A stretch of DNA of 34,702 bases from Flavobacteriales bacterium TMED96 (GCA_002171475.2 NHEX02000023.1:1-34702), one strand, 5' to 3'; counted from the stretch's first letter, positions 20,890 to 30,414 are shown. The notes: a model not told the origin generated them from the letters alone. Numbers and translations are program-made.

Positions 20890-21600
20890 ATGAATTACAA
20901 AGATAAAATTATTGAGTTTTGCAAGAAAAATAGAGTCTCAACTACTGAGGTTGCCGACGCCTTAGGAAAATCAGGTGTCCTTGAAGGACTTAAACCCATT
21001 AACGAAAATTTTTATAAAGTTGGAAAAGTAAGAACTATTTTTACAGCAAATAATTCTAACTTTTCTGTGCATGAACAAATTATCGATGTAGATGATGGAG
21101 ATGTCGTAATTATTTTTGCTCACAATTGTAATGAGAGGGCAATTATTGGTGACCTTATAGCTAAATTTTTAACTTTATATAAAGGGGCTTCGGCTTTAGT
21201 AGTAGTTGGGAACGTCCGAGATGTTTCAGCTCTGAAAAGAGAAAAATTCCCCATTTGGTCTACAGGTTTTAGCCCTCTTGGATGTTACAATACGCCAGCG
21301 GAGGGATTTCCCAAAAAATTAGAATTCGAATTAAGAGAAAAATATAGTGATGGTGTCGCGGTTTGTGATGACGGAGGAGTAGCTGTAATTTCAAAAAAGT
21401 TACTAAATAAAAATGTCTTGGAAAGACTTCATAGAATCGAAATGCAAGAAGATATTTGGTTTTATTGTTTAGACACTCTTAAATGGGATACAAAAAAAAT
21501 TGTTTGTGACAAAGAGTATTTAAATGATCACAAGCCTTTTTCAGCTATTCAAATAGAAAAAATAAAAGACATTCAAGAACCGCTTGATGAAAAGGATTAA
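20890..21600 (+). CDS. RraA-like family protein (aldolase/lyase-type RraA fold)
   Basis: VSTTEVADALGKSGVL, NERAIIGDLIAKFLTLYKGASALVVVGNVRDVSALKREKFPIWSTGFSPLGC, VAVCDDGGVAVI. Confidence 0.85.
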   Translation: MNYKDKIIEFCKKNRVSTTEVADALGKSGVLEGLKPINENFYKVGKVRTIFTANNSNFSVHEQIIDVDDGDVVIIFAHNCNERAIIGDLIAKFLTLYKGASALVVVGNVRDVSALKREKFPIWSTGFSPLGCYNTPAEGFPKKLEFELREKYSDGVAVCDDGGVAVISKKLLNKNVLERLHRIEMQEDIWFYCLDTLKWDTKKIVCDKEYLNDHKPFSAIQIEKIKDIQEPLDEKD

Positions 21601-21618
21601 TATTTTAAAATTTTGATT

Positions 21619-22473
21619 ATGGAAAATAAAATTAACTCTAGATTAATTACAAAAATGGAACAAATACAAGTTTTAAAGGAACTTGACATATATGGATTTA
21701 GTAAAGTTGATAACTTTTTAACCACAGTTTCTATTGAAAACTTTTTGGATTTAATTAATTCAAAATACGATGAAATAAATAAAACCCAGAAAGTAAGTTA
21801 TCCTGGGGTTCCAACAAGGAATACTAACGACAAAATCATTTATAATTTACAAAACATTGACATTTCCTTTATTGATGTTTTAACGTCACCGACCATTGTT
21901 TCAATTGCATCAAATAAACTAAACGATCCCTTTTACAGGTTTCTTCCACCTGATAAACCAAATTATGTTTTACAATACTATAACGCAAGATCAAGTGGAC
22001 AAAAACTTGATTTACACATTGATTCCCACATTCCATTTTCAGGCAGTTTTACAAATATGATGCAGTTTGTTATCTTGTTAGAAGATAGTACTATCGATAA
22101 TGGCTGTACTACCGTAGTACCTGGATCTCATCAGTCCGCAAAGTTCACAGATAGGGAACTTAAAAATTTAAAGCCTTTGGAGGGAAAAGCAGGGGATTTA
22201 ATTTTATGGGATAGTAGACTTTGGCATGGAACAAATGAGAATATAACTGGGGATTCAAGATGGGCTCTAATCGCTACTTTATCCATGTGGTGGATTAAAC
22301 CGTCTATGGACATAGTGCGAGGAATGAGTGAGGATATTTACGATAAATGTAGTGATCACCAAAAACAATTTCTAGGTTTTTGTAGTATACCACCCATAAA
22401 TCCAATGGATAGGAATAACACAAAAACCGGATACGATTTCCTAAAAAAGAAATTTAAGGACTATAATTTTTAG
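21619..22473 (+). CDS. Phytanoyl-CoA dioxygenase (PhyH)-like Fe(II)/2OG oxygenase
   Basis: LDLHIDSHIPFSGSFTNMMQFVILLEDSTIDNGCTTVVPGSHQS...LILWDSRLWHGTNENITGDSRWALI: HxD...H and Arg motifs; ATG 21619. Confidence 0.88.
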   Translation: MENKINSRLITKMEQIQVLKELDIYGFSKVDNFLTTVSIENFLDLINSKYDEINKTQKVSYPGVPTRNTNDKIIYNLQNIDISFIDVLTSPTIVSIASNKLNDPFYRFLPPDKPNYVLQYYNARSSGQKLDLHIDSHIPFSGSFTNMMQFVILLEDSTIDNGCTTVVPGSHQSAKFTDRELKNLKPLEGKAGDLILWDSRLWHGTNENITGDSRWALIATLSMWWIKPSMDIVRGMSEDIYDKCSDHQKQFLGFCSIPPINPMDRNNTKTGYDFLKKKFKDYNF

Positions 22474-22536
22474 GATGACGATTTTATAATTTTTCCCTAG
22501 TAATTATTAACGTACCTGGAAAACTACTTAATATAA

Positions 22537-23970
22537 ATGAATTCAACATTTAAAAACTTAATATGGTATACTATTCCCTTTCTTTTTAGGAATTTAATTC
22601 CCCTAATTAGTTTACCTTTTTTCACAAGATATTTATCCCCATTTGATTTTGGAAATCTTGCTTTATCTGTTATTTATGCAGTTTTTTTAGTTGCACTTCT
22701 AAACCTTGGATTAATTTACGTTTTTGAAAGAAACTATTTTGAATATGAAAAGGATGGTGAAAAATTAAAATTACTTTGGTCTTGTGTAATATTTGTTTTT
22801 ATCAATTTGGGCATAGGCGTTATAGTTACTATTAATTACGAGGAACAAATAAATTATTACTTATTTAGTAAATCTTTACCCACTCACCTAACAGTATTTG
22901 CAACAATTCATCTTGGAGTAAAAAGTCTTTTGCAATTTTTTTATATTTATTTAAGAAACGCTAAAAAAGCTTTTATATACTCATTATTATCTATTTTTGA
23001 GGCTCTTATTTGCACTCTTTCATCTGTTTACTTAGTATTTTATAAAAAAGGAATACTGGGATACGTTCAAGGTCAATGTGTAGGTGTTTTTGTTTTATTT
23101 GTCGCAATAATCTTATTTTCAATTTTTAGAAGAAATATATATTTTAGTTTTCTTCTATTAAAGCAAAACCTTTCTTTAAGTTTCCCATTAACACCAAGAG
23201 TTTTTTTTGGTGCAATTAATACACAATTTGATCGATATATGTTAGGTGTTTTAAACACCAGAGGAGGAGTTGGTATTTACGATATTGGTCAAAAAATAGC
23301 CAATTTCGGATTTTTATCAATGACTGTAATGCAGCACGTCTTTGCACCAGAGGTAATTTCTACTTACGTAAATAAACCCAAAGATTTTTCTAAACATGTT
23401 GGTCAATACTTGGCACCTTTCTTTTATGTTAGCACATTTATTTGTTTACTTCTTGGACTTTTTTCAAAAGAAATAGTTTTTCTTCTTACAACACCCGAGT
23501 ACTATGAAGCATATCAAATAATTATTATTCTTAATATGCTATATGCAACATATTTCTTTGGTAAGCAACCACAATTAATTTTAGCAAAAAAAACTAAATT
23601 AATTTCAATACTTTCATTTGTGTCGATAATATTAAATATAGTTGTTAATTATCCATTAATTAAAATTTATGGTATAGTTGGGGCTGCACTAGGGACCTTG
23701 TTTGCCGGCATGATTATGGCTATAATAAGCCTCTATTATGCACAAAAATTCGCCAAAATAGAGTATAATAAGTCTGTATATTTTATTTATGCATTATTTC
23801 AAATATCAATGCTGTTAATTTTATATCTATCAACTTTTCAAGTTTTTTCTTACATCTCATTTTTGGTTGTTAAGCTTTGCATAATTATTCTTTTTATTTT
23901 GTTAGGTTTTAAATTAAAAATTATAGATAAAAAATTTATTAAAACAATTAAGTTAAGAAGAGATGTTTAA
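22537..23970 (+). CDS. wzx: Wzx-like polysaccharide flippase (MOP superfamily)
   Basis: Multi-TM; SLPFFTRYLSPFDFGNLALS N-term and FFGAINTQFDRYMLGVLNTRGGVGIYDIGQKIA signature-like segment. Confidence 0.9.
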   Translation: MNSTFKNLIWYTIPFLFRNLIPLISLPFFTRYLSPFDFGNLALSVIYAVFLVALLNLGLIYVFERNYFEYEKDGEKLKLLWSCVIFVFINLGIGVIVTINYEEQINYYLFSKSLPTHLTVFATIHLGVKSLLQFFYIYLRNAKKAFIYSLLSIFEALICTLSSVYLVFYKKGILGYVQGQCVGVFVLFVAIILFSIFRRNIYFSFLLLKQNLSLSFPLTPRVFFGAINTQFDRYMLGVLNTRGGVGIYDIGQKIANFGFLSMTVMQHVFAPEVISTYVNKPKDFSKHVGQYLAPFFYVSTFICLLLGLFSKEIVFLLTTPEYYEAYQIIIILNMLYATYFFGKQPQLILAKKTKLISILSFVSIILNIVVNYPLIKIYGIVGAALGTLFAGMIMAIISLYYAQKFAKIEYNKSVYFIYALFQISMLLILYLSTFQVFSYISFLVVKLCIIILFILLGFKLKIIDKKFIKTIKLRRDV

Positions 23971-25546
23971 AATTAAGAATTGGATAAAAAAGAGAAGAAG
24001 AGCTGACTTACGTTCTTACATGAGAGGATATATTCACTTAGATAAAAACAACAACACTGAATATATTGATTGTCTCAAGCGAAGATTGTCTGAAACAACT
24101 ATTGAAAATAAAAAATTCAATTCTGCTTCAAAAAACCCTGAAGAGATATGCTTACAGCAATTTCTAGTATACAGACTTTTAGATAAAAATTTTAATATTG
24201 AAATTTTAAAATCTTTGAAAAAAAAATCAGCATTAAATCTAAACCTACCTCTTTCCTGGAGATTATTATTAGAAGATGAGGGGTTTAAAGTCAACACGTC
24301 AAAAAATAAATTAAATTGGTTATCATTTCAGTTAAAATGGTTCATTTATGGAACATTAACAGGTCTAAAAGAGGTTACAAAATCGTTTAATAATAATTTA
24401 GTTAATATTGAGTACGTATATTTTTATGATTTATCACCAAAAAACTTCCCAATTTCTGAAAATGACACTGAATCTAAAAATATAGTAAGATGGTTTGTTG
24501 AAAGTGCATTTTCTAAAGGAATTAAAAAAATTGCGCACAGTGCAGAAACTAATTTAAAAAGTATTTCAGGAATAGGACTGTCAAAAACCAGTGGTCCACT
24601 ACCTTCATTAGTGGGAACTAAAAGATTCCTTTTTATCTTTTGGTTAATCAAAAAGTTTTTTCAAGGAATTCTATATTCTAATCAAAGAATTTTGTTTAGG
24701 GAGAAGATATTTTTAAAAATTCTAAAATTGTCATCAAAAAAAAGTCTTCCAGTATCTTATTATTTTCATAATGCCTGGAGCATTTTTAAGCCATTATGGA
24801 CATATGAAGTTGAAAAAATGGGCATTGATGTAATTTTATATTTTTATTCAACCAATATTTACACAATGATTGAAAAAGGGAAAGATGAAAAATTATTTTT
24901 TAATCCATGGTTGTTTTCAAGATGGAAAAAAATCTTAGCTTGGAATAAATCACAAGAATTATTTATAAACCAAAAATCATCAATAAATAGTAAAATTTAC
25001 AAAGTCGGTCCTATACCCTTCTATTCGAGCAAAGGTATACGAGATTTTAAAAAAAATATTAATAACCCCAAAATAGTAGTTTTTGATGTCCAGCCTTTTA
25101 AAAAATTATTTTGGTATGCGTATGCACCCCATTGCGATTATTATAATTTTAAAAATTCAAAGCAATTTTTGAGTGACATAAATTTGTTAGCAAAAAAAAT
25201 TGGAGGGACTGTTTATATAAAAAGAAAAAGAAACACAGAAGTTGTAAGTAATAGTTATATAAAATTAATTTCTCGTTTTGTAAAAATTGATAAGTGGATT
25301 GAAATAGACCCTGAATTGGATGTGTTTAGATTGACAGAAATTTTAAATCCTGATATATCTATCAATCGACCTTTCACTTCTACAGCACATGTGACAAAAT
25401 CTTACAATATACCTAGTATTTACTATGATCCCTCAAAAAAACTAGATTTGCCAAAATATTCATTTATTGAAATTGAATTAATCAACAAATATTCAAAATT
25501 AATTCAATGGACAAAAAAAAACATTAAGCATAAAAATCTGACATAA
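23963..25546 (+). CDS. Polysaccharide biosynthesis PFTS-motif protein (putative glycosyltransferase)
   Basis: ILNPDISINRPFTSTAHVTKSYNIPSIYYDPSKKLDLP contains the PFTS motif. Confidence 0.75.
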   Translation: MFKIKNWIKKRRRADLRSYMRGYIHLDKNNNTEYIDCLKRRLSETTIENKKFNSASKNPEEICLQQFLVYRLLDKNFNIEILKSLKKKSALNLNLPLSWRLLLEDEGFKVNTSKNKLNWLSFQLKWFIYGTLTGLKEVTKSFNNNLVNIEYVYFYDLSPKNFPISENDTESKNIVRWFVESAFSKGIKKIAHSAETNLKSISGIGLSKTSGPLPSLVGTKRFLFIFWLIKKFFQGILYSNQRILFREKIFLKILKLSSKKSLPVSYYFHNAWSIFKPLWTYEVEKMGIDVILYFYSTNIYTMIEKGKDEKLFFNPWLFSRWKKILAWNKSQELFINQKSSINSKIYKVGPIPFYSSKGIRDFKKNINNPKIVVFDVQPFKKLFWYAYAPHCDYYNFKNSKQFLSDINLLAKKIGGTVYIKRKRNTEVVSNSYIKLISRFVKIDKWIEIDPELDVFRLTEILNPDISINRPFTSTAHVTKSYNIPSIYYDPSKKLDLPKYSFIEIELINKYSKLIQWTKKNIKHKNLT

Positions 25547-25921
25547 TAAATCTAAAAAAGAATTTTTGACTATTCCTTTACAATTATTCTTTTTAATTCA
25601 ATGGTAAGGAGTCCACATAGTTTTATAAGAAATATAAAAAGAGTACATATGGACATAAAATAATTTGAAAGAAAATGAATTTTGTATTACAAAAACACCT
25701 TCATTTCAACAGTCCCTAATAGTTTCATTATAGATGAAAACATAAACAAATTTAATCACATTGAAAACCTTCTTTAGTTGTAGAGGTAAGATTGTCGGGT
25801 CTTTTATTAATAAAATGGGATTCAATATGATAATTATTGAAAGTGAACTATATTTAACGAAATGTATCTAAATTAAATTATTCCTAAACCATAATGTATT
25901 TTTTATTGAAAGTTTTATAAA

Positions 25922-26806
25922 ATGGAACAAAAAATTGTAAAGGTTGGGTATGGTAATGTAAATAAAATAGAAATTGGAGGTACTAGGCCTCTAGTTTTTG
26001 TTGGAGGGCCTTGTGCTATTGAGAGTAGAGAACACGCATTGATCATGGCTGAGTCAATTTCGGAGATATGTAGCAAATTAGATATCCCTTGGATTTATAA
26101 ATCTTGTTATGACAAGGATTGCCGTTCTTCACCTAAAAGTTTTCATGGGGTCGGCCTTGATAAAGGCTTGAAAATCTTGTCTGAAATTAGAGATACTTTC
26201 AAAGTTCCGGTAGTCTCAGATTTCTCTGACCCTTCTTGGGCGGAGGCAACTGGTGATATTTGTGATATGGTACAAGTCCCTGCATATCTTTGTCGTCAGA
26301 CTTCTATTCTGAGAGCTGCTGCTAAAACTGGTCGACCAATCCTATTGAAAAAGGGGCAATTTATGAGTCCCTGGAATATGAAAAATTCATGTAGGAAATT
26401 AGAGGCATTTGGGAGTAACGAAATTATACTTGCAGACCGTGGTACCTTTATGGGATACAATATGTTAGTTAATGATATGACTTGTTTTCCCATCATGAGC
26501 TACACTGGCTATCCTGTTTGTTATGATGCTACTCATTCAGTTCAACTTCCAACTTCAATGGGAAATATTTCAGGTGGGCAACGTGAATTTATTCCTTATT
26601 TGGTTAGGGCTGCAGTTGCAAACGGGATAAATATCCTTTTCATGGAGACTCATAATAATCCGGCGGAGGCTTTATCTGATGCGAATACTGTACTTGATAT
26701 AAAGTATCTCGAGAATATACTTTTTCAGGCAAAAAAAATCCATGAATTAAGATTAGAATTACTCAGTAGATTAGGGCCTGATAATGTTCATCCAGTAAAC
26801 GAATAG
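25922..26806 (+). CDS. kdsA: 3-deoxy-D-manno-octulosonate 8-phosphate synthase-like (divergent KdsA)
   Basis: FVGGPCAIESREHAL, IYKSCYDKDCRSSPKSFHGVGLDKGLKIL, MVQVPAYLCRQT, LKKGQFMSPWNMKN, YDATHSVQLP, FMETHNNPAEALSDANTVL. Confidence 0.88.
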   Translation: MEQKIVKVGYGNVNKIEIGGTRPLVFVGGPCAIESREHALIMAESISEICSKLDIPWIYKSCYDKDCRSSPKSFHGVGLDKGLKILSEIRDTFKVPVVSDFSDPSWAEATGDICDMVQVPAYLCRQTSILRAAAKTGRPILLKKGQFMSPWNMKNSCRKLEAFGSNEIILADRGTFMGYNMLVNDMTCFPIMSYTGYPVCYDATHSVQLPTSMGNISGGQREFIPYLVRAAVANGINILFMETHNNPAEALSDANTVLDIKYLENILFQAKKIHELRLELLSRLGPDNVHPVNE

Positions 26807-26808
26807 TT

Positions 26809-27204
26809 ATGAAAGTAAAAGAAGTGATGATGAAAATCGGAGAATTTCCATCAATTGAAAAAAAAACAATTTTAAAAGAAGCATTGATCGAAATGGGAAA
26901 AGCAAATTTGGGATTGGTTTGTATAGTTAATCAAGAAAAAAACCTGTTGGGTCTAATGACAGATGGTGATTTGAGAAGAAAATTATTAAAATATCAAAAA
27001 CCAATCTCATCTTTTTTTATTGATGATGCTTTAAATCACGCTAAACTAAATCCAATTACTTGTAATCCTGCTGATGACCTTAAAAAAGCTGTAAAATTAA
27101 TGGGTGATAAGCAAATTTGGGATTTACCAGTAATAGATAATGAAAAGCGTTTAGTTGGCTTGTTACATTTACATCCTGCTATTAAAAAATTAATTGAAAA
27201 GTAA
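26809..27204 (+). CDS. Stand-alone CBS-domain pair resembling the C-terminal half of KdsD (no SIS domain)
   Basis: VKEVMMKIGEFPSI...LGLVCIVNQEKNLLGLMTDGDLRR...IWDLPVIDNEKRLVGLLHLHPAI. Confidence 0.85.
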   Translation: MKVKEVMMKIGEFPSIEKKTILKEALIEMGKANLGLVCIVNQEKNLLGLMTDGDLRRKLLKYQKPISSFFIDDALNHAKLNPITCNPADDLKKAVKLMGDKQIWDLPVIDNEKRLVGLLHLHPAIKKLIEK

Positions 27205-27259
27205 TTTATAAATTGAAAAAAATTATTGCATTTACTAATATTATAAATTCCAAACTCTT

Positions 27260-27292
27260 ATTTACATAAAAAGTATTTAATTTGATGTAAAT
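27260..27292. repeat. Inverted repeat ATTTACAT-N17-ATGTAAAT
   Basis: Perfect 8-bp arms (27260-27267 / 27285-27292) in the intergenic region before the aldolase. Confidence 0.6.
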
Positions 27293-27306
27293 AGAAACTT
27301 TAATAA

Positions 27307-28098
27307 ATGAAAGGTCAAATCGAAAGGCAGAAGAAATTAAAAGAGGCACTTCGAAATAGAAAAAAGCTTTTTGCCTCATGGATTTCTTATTCACATCCTT
27401 CTATCACCGAAACGTTTGCTAAAGCTGGGTTTGATTTTATCGCTATTGATATGGAGCATTCAACTATTAATCAATCAGAGGCCCAACGAATAATAGCTGC
27501 TTGTCAATTTGAAGGTGTACCTTGTTTACCGCGGCCGGTCTCCCACTCAAACGACACCATAAAACCTCTGTTGGAGTCTGGTGCAGATGGAATTTTAATT
27601 CAAATGGTCAATTCTGCCAAAGAAGTAAGTAAGTTAATTAGTGATATAAAATACCCACCTGTAGGAAAAAGAAGCTATGGTGTGAGTCGTGCACAGGGAT
27701 ACGGTTTTGATTTCAAAAATTATATAACTAACTGGAATAAAAGGTCAATATTTATGGTACAAATTGAATCATTAGAGGGAGTTAATAATATTGATGAAAT
27801 ATTGTCATTTGATCAAATAGATGGAGTTATGATTGGCCCTTATGACATTTCTGGATCATTAGGAGTGCCAGGTGAATTAAATCACCCAAAGGTCGTTGAA
27901 GCCTCAAAAAAAGTGATAAAAGCATGTGAAAAATTTGGTAAAAGTTGTGGGACACAGCTTAATAATCCAAACAAACAAAATATCGATGAACTCTTTGGTA
28001 TGGGCTATACTTATGCCATTTTAGGGTCTGATTTATTCGTATTATGGAAGTGGGCTGATAAAATGCAAAAAATTATTACTGATTTTCGTAAAAATTAA
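27307..28098 (+). CDS. HpcH/HpaI family aldolase (2-keto-3-deoxy acid aldolase-like)
   Basis: FASWISYSHPSITETFAKAGFDFIAIDMEHS, PRPVSHSNDTIKPLLESGADGILIQMVNSAKEV, YPPVGKRSYGVSRAQGYG, IDGVMIGPYDISGSLG. Confidence 0.9.
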   Translation: MKGQIERQKKLKEALRNRKKLFASWISYSHPSITETFAKAGFDFIAIDMEHSTINQSEAQRIIAACQFEGVPCLPRPVSHSNDTIKPLLESGADGILIQMVNSAKEVSKLISDIKYPPVGKRSYGVSRAQGYGFDFKNYITNWNKRSIFMVQIESLEGVNNIDEILSFDQIDGVMIGPYDISGSLGVPGELNHPKVVEASKKVIKACEKFGKSCGTQLNNPNKQNIDELFGMGYTYAILGSDLFVLWKWADKMQKIITDFRKN

Positions 28099-28101
28099 AA
28101 C

Positions 28102-28878
28102 ATGTATTTAGAAAAGCTTTTTAATTTAAAAGATAAAGTGGTTGCTGTTATAGGTGGAGGTGGATATTTATGCAGTGAAATGGCCAGTTCGTTTGCTCAT
28201 GCAGGGTGTTCTGTTGCCATAATTGATATTAGGTTAGAAAAGGCAAAAAAAATAGAAATAGGAATTAATAAGAAAGGATTTAAAAATACTTTATCACTTA
28301 GTTTGGATGTTGGAAAAAAAAATCAACATGAGAAAGTTTTAAATTCAATTTTAAATAAGTTTGGATGTCTTGACGTCGTAATTAATGGTGCTGGGATAAA
28401 TGGTTCAACTTCTTTTTTAGATATAACAGAAAATGAATGGAATGAAATAATGGATTCTCAAATTAAAGGTACTTTTTTTGGATGCCAAGTTTATGGAGAA
28501 TATATGGTTTCTAAAGGTAGTGGGAATATAATAAATATTTCTTCTGCATCTGCTGGTCCACCCCTTTCAAAAGCTTTTACATATTCTGCAGCAAAAGCAG
28601 CGATCAAAAATTTGACACAAAATTTAGCAAGAGAATGGGCACCAAAAGGTGTTAGGGTGAATTCAATAAGGCCAGGGTTTTTCCCTACTGAATGGAATCT
28701 AAAGAACTTTATTGATGAAGACCGTAAATCTGCAATTTTGAATCATACTGCTATGCGAAGATTTGGGATACCAAGTGAATTAACTGGCGCAATTCTTTGG
28801 CTAGCTTCAGATTCAGCTAGTTTTGTAACAGGATCAGAAATTACTGTAGATGGTGGTTTTTCTTGTATGACGATATAA
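28102..28878 (+). CDS. Short-chain dehydrogenase/reductase (SDR) 1
   Basis: VIGGGGYLCSEMASSFAHAGCSV, NGAGINGS, YSAAKAA, ITVDGGFSC. Confidence 0.92.
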   Translation: MYLEKLFNLKDKVVAVIGGGGYLCSEMASSFAHAGCSVAIIDIRLEKAKKIEIGINKKGFKNTLSLSLDVGKKNQHEKVLNSILNKFGCLDVVINGAGINGSTSFLDITENEWNEIMDSQIKGTFFGCQVYGEYMVSKGSGNIINISSASAGPPLSKAFTYSAAKAAIKNLTQNLAREWAPKGVRVNSIRPGFFPTEWNLKNFIDEDRKSAILNHTAMRRFGIPSELTGAILWLASDSASFVTGSEITVDGGFSCMTI

Positions 28879-28883
28879 AATTT

Positions 28884-29636
28884 ATGAAAAATAAAAAAGT
28901 AGCTATTGTAACTGGCGGAAATCGAGGAATAGGCCTTGGAATAACCAAAACCTTTATAGAAGCAGGCTATTTAGTAATTGTTGGAGCAAGAAAAAGTTTA
29001 AATATTGAAAATCATGAAAATGAAGGGATTTTCTTTGTTTATACTGATGTTCGTAAAGAGAAATATCATCAAAATTTAGTTAAATACGCAATTGACAAAT
29101 TTGGAAGATTAGATGTATATGTCAATAATGCAGGGTTTTCTTTTTGGAAACCTATTTCTGAAATAGAAGAAATATTTTTAAGTGAGATTTTAGATACTAA
29201 TTTGAAGGGCGCTTTTTGGGGTTGTAAAGCGGCTTCTAAAGTTATGAAGTCCAAAGCAACAATAATTAATATTTCAAGCCTGGCAGGTAAAAGAGGTTCG
29301 TCTAACAACTCCGCATATGTTGCCTCCAAATTTGGAATGAATGGTCTGACACAATCTCTAGCTAAGGAACTTGGCCATAGAAATATTAGAGTAAATGCCG
29401 TTTGTCCAGTGCTAATTGCTACTGATGGACTAAATGAAGCCTTGAAAATGGATTACGCCCCTGGAGGAAAAAATCCAGAAAAGTTTATTAAAAATTTTAC
29501 CAAATCAAATTCAGCTCTTATGAGAATGCCTACTGCTTCTGAGGTAGGTGAAATGTGTGTTTTTTTAGCATCAGAGAGTGCCAGTGCTATTACGGGCCAA
29601 TGTATTAATGTCGATTGCGGAGTTTTACCTCAATAA
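28884..29636 (+). CDS. Short-chain dehydrogenase/reductase (SDR) 2
   Basis: VAIVTGGNRGIGLGI, NNAGFSF, YVASKFG, INVDCGVLP; ATG 28884 preferred to TTG 28863. Confidence 0.93.
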   Translation: MKNKKVAIVTGGNRGIGLGITKTFIEAGYLVIVGARKSLNIENHENEGIFFVYTDVRKEKYHQNLVKYAIDKFGRLDVYVNNAGFSFWKPISEIEEIFLSEILDTNLKGAFWGCKAASKVMKSKATIINISSLAGKRGSSNNSAYVASKFGMNGLTQSLAKELGHRNIRVNAVCPVLIATDGLNEALKMDYAPGGKNPEKFIKNFTKSNSALMRMPTASEVGEMCVFLASESASAITGQCINVDCGVLPQ

Positions 29637-29640
29637 CTAA

Positions 29641-30414
29641 ATGAAAAAAATAGTAGTAATTCCTGCAAGACTGAACTCTAAACGTTTCCCAAATAAAATT
29701 TTATTTGATTTGAAAGGCTTACCAATGATTGAGCACGTAAGAAGGCGAGCATTATTAGCTAAAAATGTTGAAAAGGTTTACATAGCGACTTGTGATACCG
29801 AGATAAGAGACGTTTTAGAAGGTTACGGCGCAGAGGTAATTATGACTAGTAAAAATCATAAAAATGGAACTACTAGGGTAGCAGAAGCTGTATCTAACAT
29901 AAATTGTTCAAATGTAATTTTAATCCAAGGCGATGAACCATTATTACTACCTAGACATTTAGATAAAATGTTAAATATTATTAGTCATGACAATAGTTCT
30001 TTTGCTTGGAATGCAACTGGACCTATAGAAACAGAAGAGGAATTCAATAGAAGTTCTGTTGTTAAAGCATCAATTTATGGAAATAAAATACTTTATTGCT
30101 TTAGGAAGAAAAACTTAATAAATGATTATACAAATCATTCACATAATTACAGAAAAATCTTGGGTCTTATAGCATATAAAAAAGATTTTTTAGTTAGACT
30201 TACCGAAATGAATTCAACACTTATTGAAGAGATGGAATCAATAGAACAAATGAGAATAATTGAAAATGGATATTCAATTTGTTCAGTACCCTTTGAATCT
30301 AGCCAACCTAGTGTTAATGAACCTTCAGAAGTTCAATTAGTATGGGATTATGTTGCAAATGACAATGAACAAAAAATCATATTGGAGAAAGTTTTTAATT
30401 TCAATTATAAATAG
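29641..30414 (+). CDS. kdsB: 3-deoxy-manno-octulosonate cytidylyltransferase-like (KdsB)
   Basis: VIPARLNSKRFPNKILFDLKGLPMIEHVRRRAL, YIATCDTEI, VIMTSKNHKNGTTRVAEA, LIQGDEPLL, HNYRKILGLIAYKKDFL. Confidence 0.92.
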   Translation: MKKIVVIPARLNSKRFPNKILFDLKGLPMIEHVRRRALLAKNVEKVYIATCDTEIRDVLEGYGAEVIMTSKNHKNGTTRVAEAVSNINCSNVILIQGDEPLLLPRHLDKMLNIISHDNSSFAWNATGPIETEEEFNRSSVVKASIYGNKILYCFRKKNLINDYTNHSHNYRKILGLIAYKKDFLVRLTEMNSTLIEEMESIEQMRIIENGYSICSVPFESSQPSVNEPSEVQLVWDYVANDNEQKIILEKVFNFNYK

